A DNA stretch of 64,000 bases from Brachionus rotundiformis (Eukaryota > Rotifera > Eurotatoria > Ploima > Brachionidae): positions 4,801,486 through 4,865,485 of the forward strand of contig JAESIW010000138.1 in assembly GCA_016802295.1 (NCBI GenBank), written 5' to 3'. Position 1 is the stretch's first letter. Every line of letters starts with the position of its first letter. A program made the position numbers and the translations under genes. Positions 46,882 to 58,209 of this stretch are shown in pieces. Under the pieces are notes generated by a model. The model made no database searches. It was not told where the DNA came from and saw nothing but the letters and a program-made list of their open reading frames with translations.

Positions 46882-49800
46882 CTATTCAGTGAGTTATTTT
46901 AAATTGTGTCGAAATCTAAAGATTAATATAAGACTGTTAATTTTATTAGTTGGGTGAATTGTCACTTTTGGTTTCTTTTTTTATGGTTAAAAAAATATTG
47001 CAATAAAACAAAAAAGAAAGATTTATTTATTTATTTTAAATATTAAATTCTATAAATTCAATTTAAATAATTAATACAAAATTTCTTGAAAGCAATACAC
47101 TAGTTTGCAATCATGAAAGAATAACTAAAATTTTTTAGATAATTGTCAAAATTTTCGAGCAATCGAGTGAGTCCCTGTCCTCTCCTCACTGCGTGGAAAT
47201 GAAAGAACGAATTCAAGAAAAAATATTTCAAAAGATATTTAATATGAAATAGAAAAAATTTCAATTAAGTATTTTCTTGTGTAACTCGTTACGTTTCGCT
47301 TAATTTTCAAGATATTTATTTTCCAATGTGAATGGATGAATCACTTTTATTGTTTCAAAATTCTTACAATTTAGCTATGGCGAAAATTCCCTAAAATTCA
47401 GAAGCTTAGAAATTTAAATTGTAAAAAAATTTAACTACGAAAAATTCGTCAAAATCCTAAAAAAATAATCTCGTATTTATCTTATTTTTTTTTAATTTTA
47501 AAAAATTAATCCCTGTTTAAACGCAAAATGTATAACTTAAAGGACACTTGGCAAATATTAATTAAAATCGGAGAGAGAATTTTTCGACTATATCTAAAAA
47601 TTCAACTCAACGAATCGAGCGAGACTCGCGATTCTCAATAGTTCAAGATTTAGTTTTTAATTAAGAGCAATGCAATCGCTACTTGGAGAATCTTAGACTA
47701 AAAATTGAAATTGACACTTTTACTTAACTCTAACTTAACTAGCTTAATACAATTAATTGTATTTATACAACTCTCTTTATCATTATTTTAAATACCAATT
47801 TGCCAAGTCAATCTAAGCAATCTTTTTCGGTGTTTATTCTAAAATTAATTAGAAATTCTTGTAATTGCAATTATTACGAGTTTATAAATTTCATCTTTAT
47901 GGATAATTGCGAAACAAATCCCTTTATTAAATAATCACGAAGTGTGGAAGTAAATAGATATTATGAATGTCGAATAAATCCGATATTTTATAAATTTATA
48001 TTTGACTTTTTCGATGGTCATGGTGTTGGATATAAATTGATTATAATTGATTAATTAATCAAAATACGTAGAATGAAAATTGTTAGAATTTGACTGCTTT
48101 AATTTTAATTTCTTAATTAAGAACAATTAAAGTTAATTGTTAGATTTTTCCTATTGGATATATTTCTCCTTGTCAAACGATTCATGATTGATTGCGATTA
48201 AAAATCGTGAACTACCAACAATAATTAAACAATACCGAACGCTAACTTTTCCTTGAATTAAATTTGTGAAATACTAAAAAATTTGTAATGCACCGATTGC
48301 AATAAACTCTATCGAAACTTTAATTGATAATCTTAGTATTATAGCTTTTTTAAATGAATATATTCCTATAAAATAAAATCTTTGTGTATAATTAAATATT
48401 GTCAAGATCGATGTTAATAATAATATTAATAAGAAAAGACTACTTAACTTATTTTTCCAAACATCGAATTCATTAAGTTTTTATTCGAAAGATGTTTCCT
48501 TTTTCTGTAGCTTAGTTAAAATTTGTTAGAAAAAATTTCAATAATTAATTAAACTAGTTTTGCTTATTTTTTTTTTATTCTAATCGAATAAATTCTTAGT
48601 GGTTAACTTCCTTTATAATTAAAATGAAGGTGAAATTTTAGATAAACTCTAGGCAGACTAGAATTATTAAACTTGAATAAATTGAGAATAAGAAAAAAAA
48701 ATCTTATTTCAATTATTATTTTAACAAGCTAAATAAAAAAATTAAGTGCTAATAGAAATAGCTAAAAATGTTTTTTATATGATTTCAATAATATTTTTTT
48801 GTTAAATGGATTCATTAAATTTCGATTTTTAGCTAAATTTGAAACAAAAAAATTAAAAAAAATTCTCATGCTAAATTAAAAAATAGTCTAAATTAAATGT
48901 GATATTTCGAAATTTTAACACAATTCTTAACTCGCGAACGATGGATTACTTAAAAGCAATTTAATCAAGGTGAAGTTTTTGATCGGAATAATCTTTTTGG
49001 AACCTATTTAAATTTTAGGTAATATTTTTTTTTTAAAAATAATATCAATTCTAAAAGCTAAGAGCTTCTTTATTGCGAAAGATTTTAAAATTCATTATAG
49101 CTCTCTAATATAATTGCAAGTTTTTGTGTTTCAATAATTGGACAAAAGTTTTTTTTGCCGAGTTACGTAGCTGATTTGAATTTCTATTTTGCTCACTTTC
49201 TCTCTTGAAATTAAAATTAAAAATCTTGAAATAATAAAAATCAACCCATAAATTATCAAACTTATATTGAGAGAAAAAGTGTCATAAAAAATATTATTTC
49301 AAGTTTGGCTTTCGAAATTTTTTGAGTAATTTTTAAATTTTAAAAAAAAGTCTCTTAATTAAAGCAATTTGCTTATTTTATCACCTTTTGTTTTAAGTAA
49401 AATGTAAAATTTTAAATTTAGCTGAAATTGAAAAAAAAATTAAAATCTTAATCTTAACTCAATTTTTTTTTAATATTAAGAATTTTAATTATTTTCAAGA
49501 AGCATTTTATCATAAGATATAAAATCTTAATTCATTTTTAAAAGTAACTGACTGAGTGGCAATTTGGTAAAAATTTGTTCAGCACCATATTAATTGCCAA
49601 AATAAAAAGATCTAATTTTTTTATTAAACTATATTGCTTAATTAATAAATATCTTTGATTTTTTACAATTTCCTATTTTTACATTTTGATTAAAACTTAT
49701 ATTATGATCTTCCTGAAAATTGTTTTAAAATTAAATTTTACTTCTTTTTTTATCTTTTAAAAATGATTTTTAAGTTTTTTAGAGTAATCATTTTTAAAAA

Positions 49801-50556
49801 GCTTGGAAGGAGAATTTAAAAAAATTAAAGAATTATAATCATTTTTAGTTTAAAACCATCTATGGGAAAAATTGAAGGAATTCAAGTTTATTTTTTTAAA
49901 AAAAATTTCTATTTTTTAAATCATTTTTATTTTTTAAGACTTAATCCATAGTTTTCAAAATTTTAGAAATTCATTTAGTTTTTTAACACTTTGGATTACA
50001 AATTTATTGATACATGATATACAATTTATTAGTATTTAAAACATATTTTCAATAGATATTTTAACCATTTTTAGTTTCTTGAAGTTTCAAAAAAATATAA
50101 CGTGGATTGCTCATTGAAATTGGATAAAATTTAAATGGAAATTGTTTTTTTTTTACTTAGATTATAATTTAAGCAATAAAAGAATCAAAATCCTGTCGTT
50201 ATAGAGAATTTTTTAATTGATAGTATGCTATTACAGAAACCTTAATAGGTATAAAAATTTGCACTTGTAAAACAATTCTAAATTATAGGATATTTTTTAT
50301 AAAAATTTAATAGCTACTTGAAAGCATTGGTTAAGTACCATGAAAATGAGTTAAGAAACTTTTTCAATAATTAACTAACTTCTGAGGAAAAGCTCTAATT
50401 CTGAAATAAAAAATTAATTATCATATTTTGCATCATTTGGACGATTATATCTAAACAAATATTATTATAAAATTGATAATACGTTCTTTATTAAAAATTG
50501 GAATGTTATTTATATTATATTACAAAAAAATTTAGTATTCGGAAATAAAAAATAAG
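46882..50556. promoter_or_regulatory. 3.7 kb gene-free region upstream of FoxQ2
   Basis: No coding exon was found between FoxQ2 and the ASH gene. This is a plausible cis-regulatory domain for a developmental transcription factor, by position only. A G+C-rich imperfect palindrome GAATCGAGCGAGACTCGCGATTC-like sits at 47612-47634. The stretch 47,150-48,300 is more complex in sequence than the rest. Confidence 0.4.
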
Positions 50557-51093
50557 TTAAACTAAATTTTCTTTCGAATTTTTTGATTCAGTTAAAGATT
50601 TTGGTTTCGAAAAATTTTTAGTATTTTTCGTTGTCAAATTTTGGGTCATTTTTGGAAACTGAATTGTTTGCAAAGGCTTGCGTGAAAACTTTTTAACTGG
50701 TGGTGTAGGACATGCTCCAAATGCAGATATAATAAACTTTAATCTTGGAAAATTAACTGCTTCAATCTGAATTAAAAAGTTAAAGTTTCCAGGTCTCTCT
50801 GGTTGCCAAGTAAGCTTTAAATTACTACTCTTTCCTTTTTCAATTTTCAATTCAATATTATTGATTTTTAGTTCTTCACTTGAAATAACGAGATCCAAAT
50901 CATGAGATTGTGAATTTACTAAAACTAAAGATCGTTTAACCATATCATTTATTTTTACTTCTCCAAAGTCAACTTTTGGTTTTTTGGTAAAAGGAGCTAA
51001 AAACAAAATGCTTTCTTCATCTTGAACATTTTTGACATCCTTTTTTATTGGTGAAATTGTGAAATAATTGGCAGGTGAAATACCATCACTCAT
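50557..51093 (-). CDS. Stand-alone ASH (ASPM-SPD2-Hydin) domain protein
   Basis: Single exon, 178 residues. Residues about 28-135 form an immunoglobulin-like ASH/MSP-type fold: LFLAPFTKKPKVDFGEVKI, SLVLVNSQSHDLDLVI, LKLTWQPERPGNF and LKFIISAFG. The wording resembles the N-terminal ASH domain of ASPM (APFLCFGDVRLG, VNWTPLKEG). The basic tail after PTPPVKK is like the start of the ASPM linker. ASH proteins act at centrosomes, spindle poles and cilia. Human ASPM goes on for thousands of residues with CH and IQ repeats, none of which lie here. It could be a short ASPM-derived paralogue, or the first exon of a longer gene whose other exons would have to lie below 50,557; none is visible there. Confidence 0.65.
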   Translation of the reverse strand: MSDGISPANYFTISPIKKDVKNVQDEESILFLAPFTKKPKVDFGEVKINDMVKRSLVLVNSQSHDLDLVISSEELKINNIELKIEKGKSSNLKLTWQPERPGNFNFLIQIEAVNFPRLKFIISAFGACPTPPVKKFSRKPLQTIQFPKMTQNLTTKNTKNFSKPKSLTESKNSKENLV

Positions 51094-51757
51094 AGTATCA
51101 ATATATATTTTAAAAAAGTAAATAAAATTGGATAAAAATTGAATTGTATCAAAAATATAATGTTTATAAATTTAAAAATGAATGAAATATATAACTTTTT
51201 AGTATGATGATATATAATTTGACTTGTTCAATATTAACTAAGAATTTACAAAAAGAAATTTATTGAACATAAATTTTAACCGTTTAATAAGTTCAGACAT
51301 TTTTAAATAATTATTTATTCTAATACGCATGATTCAATCAAAATAGAGAAATTAAGATAAAGGCTTAATTTAGCTCTTTTTAAATATTATGATTAATAAC
51401 AAAAATTTTAAGACTTCAAAATTTGAGCAGTCAAAATTTTTATTAACAACTTTAATTTATTCAATAAGCCAATTTTTATGCATATCAATATAAATTTGCA
51501 ATTTTTATTTAATTAAAATACATGAATATATGAGTATATATGATTTTATAATTTTATAAAAAATCTTCTCCATGCAAAGCAAAAAGTTAGTTTTCATTTT
51601 AAAATTTCTAAGGCATGGTTATATGTTTAAAAAAACTTAACATACACATATTTATTTCTTAGCTTTTTCTATTTTCAATACAAAGAAATAGGATCATTTT
51701 TAGCGGAATATGAATCTTTTTTAATCATAGTTACACAACATTCTATTTTGTTTAGAT
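51094..51757. promoter_or_regulatory. Divergent promoter region ASH/RPL32
   Basis: 664 bp between divergent genes. The last 25 bp (CATTCTATTTTGTTTAG then AT before ATG) is a strong 3' splice-site match. It suggests either a 5' untranslated intron or a spliced-leader acceptor for RPL32. Confidence 0.45.
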
Positions 51758-52628
51758 ATGGCTGTAAGACCTTTAGTTAAACACAATATTGTCAAAAAAA
51801 GAACGAAAAAATTCATTCGTCACCAATCTGATCGATATGTTAAAGTAAAAGTTAGTATTGAATTTTTCTTAAAAATAAAATGCTAGAAATTAACTATAGT
51901 CTTTTGAATAGTCGAACTGGAGAAAACCAAAGGGTATTGACAATAGAGTCAGAAGACGATTCAAGGGCATGTATTTGATGCCAAAGATTGGTTATGGATC
52001 AGCCACCAAAACAAGACATGTATGTCCAGACGGTTTTAAGAAATTTGTCGTTCATAATGTTAAAGTAAGTAACAGAATGTTTTTCAAAATAGTCATTTTC
52101 CCTCAACTCAAAGACATTTTGAAAATACCAATTTTCATGGTGTAACTTTAATGAGGAAAAAAACTTGGCTCTTTATTTACTTTTTTGCTCATTAAATGAG
52201 TCTTAAAGTTGCAACTAGGGTCTTATAGACACATTTTGGAAATGCATTGCGGTATCTACACATACAGATTCTGAAATTCTGTTTGTGATCGTTTAATCAA
52301 TGCAAAAATATTGACGATTTATGCATCGTTAAATCGCTTTATTAGTTGAAGTGATTTTGGTAAAACTTATCGTGACATTTATATTAGAATAGATATCATA
52401 ATATTAGAAGCGAAATTCTCATTCCTTTTCAAACTTGAATTTTTATCTGATTTTAATTTTTACTTTAAGGAATTAGAAGTGTTGATGATGCAAAATCGAA
52501 CTTTCTCTGGTGAAATTGCACATGCTACTTCTGCCAGAACAAGAAAGGCTATTGTAGAAAGAGCTCAACAACTTAACATAAAAATAACAAATGCCAATGC
52601 TCGTTTACGTTCAGAGGCAACTGATTAA
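51758..52628 (+). CDS. RPL32: Large ribosomal subunit protein eL32
   Basis: Three exons: 51758-51850, 51912-52064 and 52470-52628; 134 residues against 135 in human. The protein is almost colinear with eL32: IVKKRTKKFIRHQSDRYVK, WRKPKGIDNRVRRRFKG, IGYGSATKTRH, VHNVKELEVLMM and AIVERAQQLNIKITN, ending ARLRSEATD. It is a component of the cytosolic 60S subunit. The first intron is 61 bp, but the second is 405 bp, much longer than is usual in this window, and contains a strong hairpin (52080-52125). Ribosomal protein introns often host snoRNAs in animals. Confidence 0.98.
52080..52125. ncRNA. Hairpin in RPL32 intron, possible snoRNA part
   Basis: TTTTCAAAATAGTC (52081-52094) pairs with GACATTTTGAAAA (52113-52125), 13 base pairs with one bulged A. 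Further small hairpins follow in the same intron (ACAGATTCTGAAATTCTGT near 52263; ACGATTTATGCATCGT near 52313). No convincing C/D boxes or H/ACA boxes with correct spacing were found, so assignment to a snoRNA class is not made. Confidence 0.25.
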
Positions 52629-52990
52629 ATAATATTAAAATAATTTTTTGTTTAACTTTATAAAATAGCCAAAAATAAAGTTGCAAAAAAGAAAATTTTT
52701 TTTTTATCTTGAATTAGCAAAAAACTTCATTCTAATCTTTTTATTCAAGTCATGATCTCAAAAATATAAATAATTAAACAATGATTAAATATATTTAATG
52801 CAGATTAGAAAATAATGCAATAAGCTCGAACCTTTTAAGCTTTTAAATTTTGTGAAACGATGAAAAAAGAGGTTATTTAAAAAAATTTTATTTTATTAAT
52901 AAACAAATTAGTAAAAAAAATCAAAATAAAAATTAATATCTGAACAGATAATAGACACAGATCGACAAATCTAAAATTTAAACCAGAATT
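52629..52990. other. Convergent intergenic region
   Basis: 362 bp between RPL32 and NPC1 3' ends. It contains AATAAA soon after the RPL32 stop (near 52,673) and no other feature. Confidence 0.5.
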
Positions 52991-55900
52991 TTAATAAAAT
53001 ATTTCATAACCTTTGTTTGTTTTATTAATTTGTTCTGCTTGTATTTTAGAAGAAGAACCTTAAATAAATTTAAAAAATGAATAAAATTTACATATTTTTT
53101 AAATTTACCAATATAACTAAGTAATACTGGCAATAAAATCAAGCCATGTGATGCACCAATTATCACAACACTCAAATACATTCTAAAATAGAATACCTGA
53201 AATAGTTGTGAGTGAGAAAACGCTAATATAATAATTCCAAGTATCTTAGTGAGAGTAATTCCACTAAAAACCTTTGAAGAAGACTATTTACTGAATATAA
53301 ATGATACAAATTATCTTACAGAACTTCCCATATGTGCTATTGCATACTTGGCTCGATTTATTTTTGAACCGCAATTGTTGAACGAAAAATCTCTAGCTAT
53401 ATGAGCACAAAATTCTACTGATATTCCGACAGTCTATTAAAAAAGTAAAGAATTTTATTTTATTTAGTTTAATCTAAAATCTACCATAACTAAATTAACA
53501 AGTGACACCGCATTTAGTTCGATGTTAAAGAGATACATAGCACCAAACATATTGGCAATAATCATCAAAATGGTGAAACATATTAAAAATGAAGTATAAA
53601 ATTCAATTCCGAGAAGAATAGCACATACTAAGAAAATGGCAAAAATAGAAATACTCAAATGAATAGCAGTATCTTTCCAAATTGTCAAATATTGCTCATA
53701 AAAAACATAAGGATAACTATATGGTATTACTTCCATATTGCTGTTGGAACTTGCCTTTTGAAGCATTTTGGTAATATTTTTAGAAATCATATTTGCGTGT
53801 CTTAAAGATTCTATGAAATCTTTCGAAGTAAGACCAACTGAATGATAGGCCATAAAAAAACTTGAACCAATTTCGTAGCTTGTATTTTTTTCAAATATTT
53901 CTATTGCTTCTCCATAAGCGGCATGACCTCCTTTAGCACACTTGATACCAGGATTATCATGAATAAAAAATAGAAAATATTTATAAAAATCTTCTTTTAT
54001 AGGTCTTTTAGTTCCTTTTTGATAATTAACTTTACAAGGTACACATTTATTGTCATCAATTGTTGATGGACAAAATTTGTTAGTATCATTCAAAAAAACT
54101 CTACAGCAATCGCCCGAAGATAACCAATCGAAATAATCATCTATCCAAGAATTAGCTGGAATGGAAATATAAGAATAATTAGATTCTAATGATGCTTGGT
54201 TTATTTGATTCAACATTGAATCGATATTGCAACCAGATGTAGAACATATAAGATTTTGAGTTGTAACTGAAGAGTAGTCCTCTACATTTTTCAATACAAA
54301 ATAAACAGGTACACCGACTGAGAGATATTTTTCTAAAGCTTCAAAATAGTCCAAAACGTATGAGTCTTTTGGCATCGATAATTTCTGATCAAGACCTATT
54401 TCAACCTTGGTCGTAAGTGAAATACTCGTGAAAAACATGCCAAAAAATAAAATAATCACAATTGGACGGGTGTATTTTTTCATTAAAAAATTGGCATAAT
54501 TAATTTTGAAAAAATTAAATAAAATACCATTGTTATCAGACTCATTTTGTATTTCTTTTTTAGATTCCAAAGAGCTACTAAAGCACCAGATTAAATCATA
54601 TCGTTTTGATAATTCTCTTTTGCAATCAAGAGTCATAAATGATACAAAAACAGTAATTTGTAGAATAAAATCAATCAAGACAGCTAAGCTAGCATATAAA
54701 GAAAATATTTTGACAGCTGGCATAGGTGTTAATGCACCTAGAAAAAAAGCCAGTGATTCAGCACAACTTGTTAAAAGCATGCTTGGACCAACTTTACCAA
54801 CTATTCTTGATATCTGTTCTTCTAAAGTTTCTTGATCAAGTCTTTTGTCTCTTTGATAGCTTTGCACCAATATGAAGATATTATCAACTCCAACTGCTAG
54901 AACCAAAAATGGGATAACTTCGAATATTATCAAAGTTGCTTTTACATGAAAATATGAAAAAAGACCAATTGAAGAAACAACTGATAGCATGACAATAATT
55001 ACTCCTGCCATTCCAAGCGAAAATTTCATTTCAACCAAAAATTGATCAAAAATATTTAGGATCCAGAACAAACAGTTTTGAGTTCTATTTCGTTTTACTA
55101 TTTTGTATTTTGCCAAAGTCAAAGTAATGTACAAAAACATGGCCATATAACTGATAAAAATGGTAGAAATATCAGATTTTGATTCTCGGTCTAGTTCGTC
55201 TTGAATTGATCTTTCAGTTGTAAATGAAATACTCATATTTTCATTTGTATAATTTTTAAGAAACTCAATTACACTTTTTTCCCATGCCATTGCAGGCAAA
55301 TTCTCAGTTTGATTCTTATGGTTATTTATAATAAAAGTCAATATCAAAGCTGAAGCATTTCCGTATTCTTGACTATTTTTATATTTGGGATATCCACCCA
55401 TTGCTACAAAAGGAGAAACAATTCCTCCATATGTTCCCAAGCAACTCAGACCAAGAGTATCATTTACGCTAGTCGGTGACTTTGTACATGTTTCAAAATG
55501 GGTAATGTAATCAGCATTAGTAATATTAAAATCAGGATCAAGAGCAATCTTATCCAGCAATTTGGCATCATTTTGCCAATAATTCAAAATTGACTGAATT
55601 GTACAATTAGAATTGTCTGGTTTTAATGGAGCAAAACAAATATCTCTTAACCTGACTGTTTTGTTTAATGTATTTCCCTTCTCATCAACAAGTTCACCTT
55701 CAAGTGTGCTTATTTTATTTTGGAGTTCTAAAACTTGGTGCAGAAAATCTAACTTCAAAGCACTGCTGTATTGAACTGGTCCGAAATCGTCAAAAATTTC
55801 GTGAATCCATGGCGTTTGGTCAACTGGTCTAATAATGACTTGGGTGGTGCGATAAAAAGGCCTAAAATGAGAATCATAATAGTCTTTGTTTATTCGTGTT

Positions 55901-57130
55901 TCACTATTCTTTGGAGACCAAAGCTGTACCGGATCAGTCAAAACGGTAAAGTATACAAAACCACTTGAGCAAACCAAGCATAGTATTAATCCAAGAATGA
56001 TGACCTTTATTGGGTTCGTAGAACAGAACATTCCTAATTTCTTGAAGAAGTTCTCGACCTGATCTCTAAAGATCTCTTGTATTCGTCCTCTTGATGTCAC
56101 ATCTTCTAAATGCTTTATATACTCTTTGTATTTAGATTCACTTTCAATATCATGGTATTTCTTTTTTTTACTAGTGTCTGAACTAATAATAAAATTAATC
56201 AAGAGAAAAGATGCTGTAAATATAACAAATAATGTTATTGAAAACACATCGGTACATGAAAAAAAGAATATTTTGCAAGGTTTCTTAATAGGTGGAGGAA
56301 TAGGTATTGGACAAGATTCTTCACAATCTGAACAACCACAAGCTGAAGCGTTAAAATTATCAGTTATTACTGGCTTAGAACATTCAAACATTGTTGTGTT
56401 TTTTGGTTTTATGTGAAGTGTAGAATTAAAATCATACTCTTCTTCAGTAATATTCATATTGAAAATAAATGGTGTTTGTGAGTTGTGTCCAAGATAGTTG
56501 ACAAATTTTTCAGGCGAACAACTTTCTGCTGATGTTCCACAAAGAAGATCCATAACTTTTTGATTACTGGCTGCATATTGAACGTCTCTTGAGAATAAAT
56601 TTTTGTCATTACGTAAAAAATTTAATTATAAAAAATTACTTGCAAGATTTGTAAAGAGCATTAACCGAATTATTCGTAATGTGATAAGTGAGCTCGACTA
56701 CTTCAATCTTGGTTTCATTTTCATTTGGATGATATTCATCTTCTTTGGTAATAAGCATAAATTCACTTTGAGTAGGACTGCACGTGAAATCACACAAGAA
56801 TGCTTTAAAGTTTTTAAAACAAGAAGGACAACGAGACAATAATTGTCTTGGCACTGATAAGTTATCATAAAATGTGATTAGTTGGTCGTAATCACAACAT
56901 GTCTGTATGTCTTCATTTTCCTTATACATATGAGGACAAAGCTCTTTGAATAAATCAATAAAAGAATTGTTTTTTTGGGTGATTGCTTCACCAATGTATT
57001 TACAGTTGTATCTGCCATCGACACCATGTTGTGAAGGACCACATTGTCCATACCAAATACAATTTGAATAAACAGTTTGAAAATTTAAGCTATTAACCAA
57101 GATGAACATATAAAATAAATCGATTTTCAT
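52991..57130 (-). CDS. NPC1: Niemann-Pick C1 intracellular cholesterol transporter
   Basis: Five exons: 56640-57130, 53485-56587, 53320-53433, 53109-53271 and 52991-53058; 1,312 residues against 1,278 in human. A signal peptide (1-22) is followed by the cysteine-rich sterol-binding N-terminal domain (CIWYGQCG, CCDYDQL, CPSCFKNFKAFLCDFTCSP). The Pro-rich linker CPIPIPPP leads to thirteen or so membrane helices. The sterol-sensing domain includes FEVIPFLVLAVGVDNIFILVQ. Late exons encode VEFCAHIARDF and GITLTKILGIIILAFSHSQLF. NPC1 exports cholesterol from lysosomes, taking it from NPC2. The tail ends GYEIFY, which fits a YxxPhi sorting motif, instead of the dileucine end of the mammalian protein. 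One giant 3.1 kb exon is striking beside the small ones. NPC1 and NPC1L1 are not distinguished. Confidence 0.93.
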
Positions 57131-58209
57131 TTTTATAATATTTAGATATTCAAAAAAATTAGTTAAAATAAAAGATAATTTTTGATGAAAAATATTTTAT
57201 TTCAACTTCTTTTAAATATTTTTTTTAAATCGTACGATATTAATTTTATCAAAAATAATTATATCAAACAAAAATAAATACTACTCTCTGTAAACATTTT
57301 AAGAGCATCAATTCTATTTAATAGAATAAAGATAAAATTCTTAAAATAAAAGTCAAAATTTAAGATATTATTTTATTTATATAAGCTCTCATCATGAGAT
57401 TATAATTATAGTCTATAAATCTAATCTTAAAGCGTAGTTTTTAAAGAAAATATTCTGGATGATTTATAATAATAGAAATGAATCTAATTAATAGTAAATA
57501 TCTTGTCATAGACTTATATAAACTTTTTTTTAAAAAATAGTAAAAATAAAAATCATATTTTTTTATTAATGAAAGTTTTATCTTCAGGGCTATTTTTTAA
57601 ATAAAAGTGCATTATTTAGTTGAACTTGTATTTTTTTAATAAAATAATGAACAAATAAATTATCCTTGTCTTGAAAACTCTTGTATTGATTCATTTTAAT
57701 CTAAATACCCTTAATATTGAAAATTAACTTGATTTAAAGACTTAATTAGTATTTAATTTACATAATATAAAAACTTAACTTTTTTAAATTATTACATTAG
57801 TTATTTTTTTAAATCTTTCAAAAAAATATATCAACAAAAATGTAAGAAAAATTTGCAAGAATTACATCAAGACTAATTTTGCAAGAAAATCATAATTTTA
57901 GGATTTCTAATATTAACAAATAAAATAATAAAATTTTAAATAGTTATTTTCACTTTGTATAATGAAACGATAATGAGTAAATGGCTTTGCTTTAACAACA
58001 TTTTAGCAAGTCATTTGCGCAATTATTCTATTGCTTTTATTTAAATCATAATCTAATTTTCATGTCCTGTGTCTAATACACAAAAAGCATATTGTTTGAT
58101 CAGCTAAATCTCTGTTATTAAATGATCACCTTTAACATTTTTTTTTCAAATAGAATAAACTAAGTTTACACGAAACTTCAAGCCTTAATAAAAGCATTAT
58201 TTATTTAAA
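57131..58209. promoter_or_regulatory. Divergent promoter region NPC1/PATL1
   Basis: 1.08 kb between divergent start codons. It is AT-rich, and no known motif, exon or repeat was recognised. Confidence 0.4.

Noticed and set aside
47612..47634. G+C-rich palindrome as a terminator or restriction-type element
   Set aside because: Isolated, imperfect, and not next to a gene end; kept only as a landmark in the FoxQ2 spacer.
53464..53484. Open-frame extension after the large NPC1 exon
   Set aside because: Belongs to an intron that begins GTAGAT; the next exon restores the NPC1 sequence TVGISVEFCAH.
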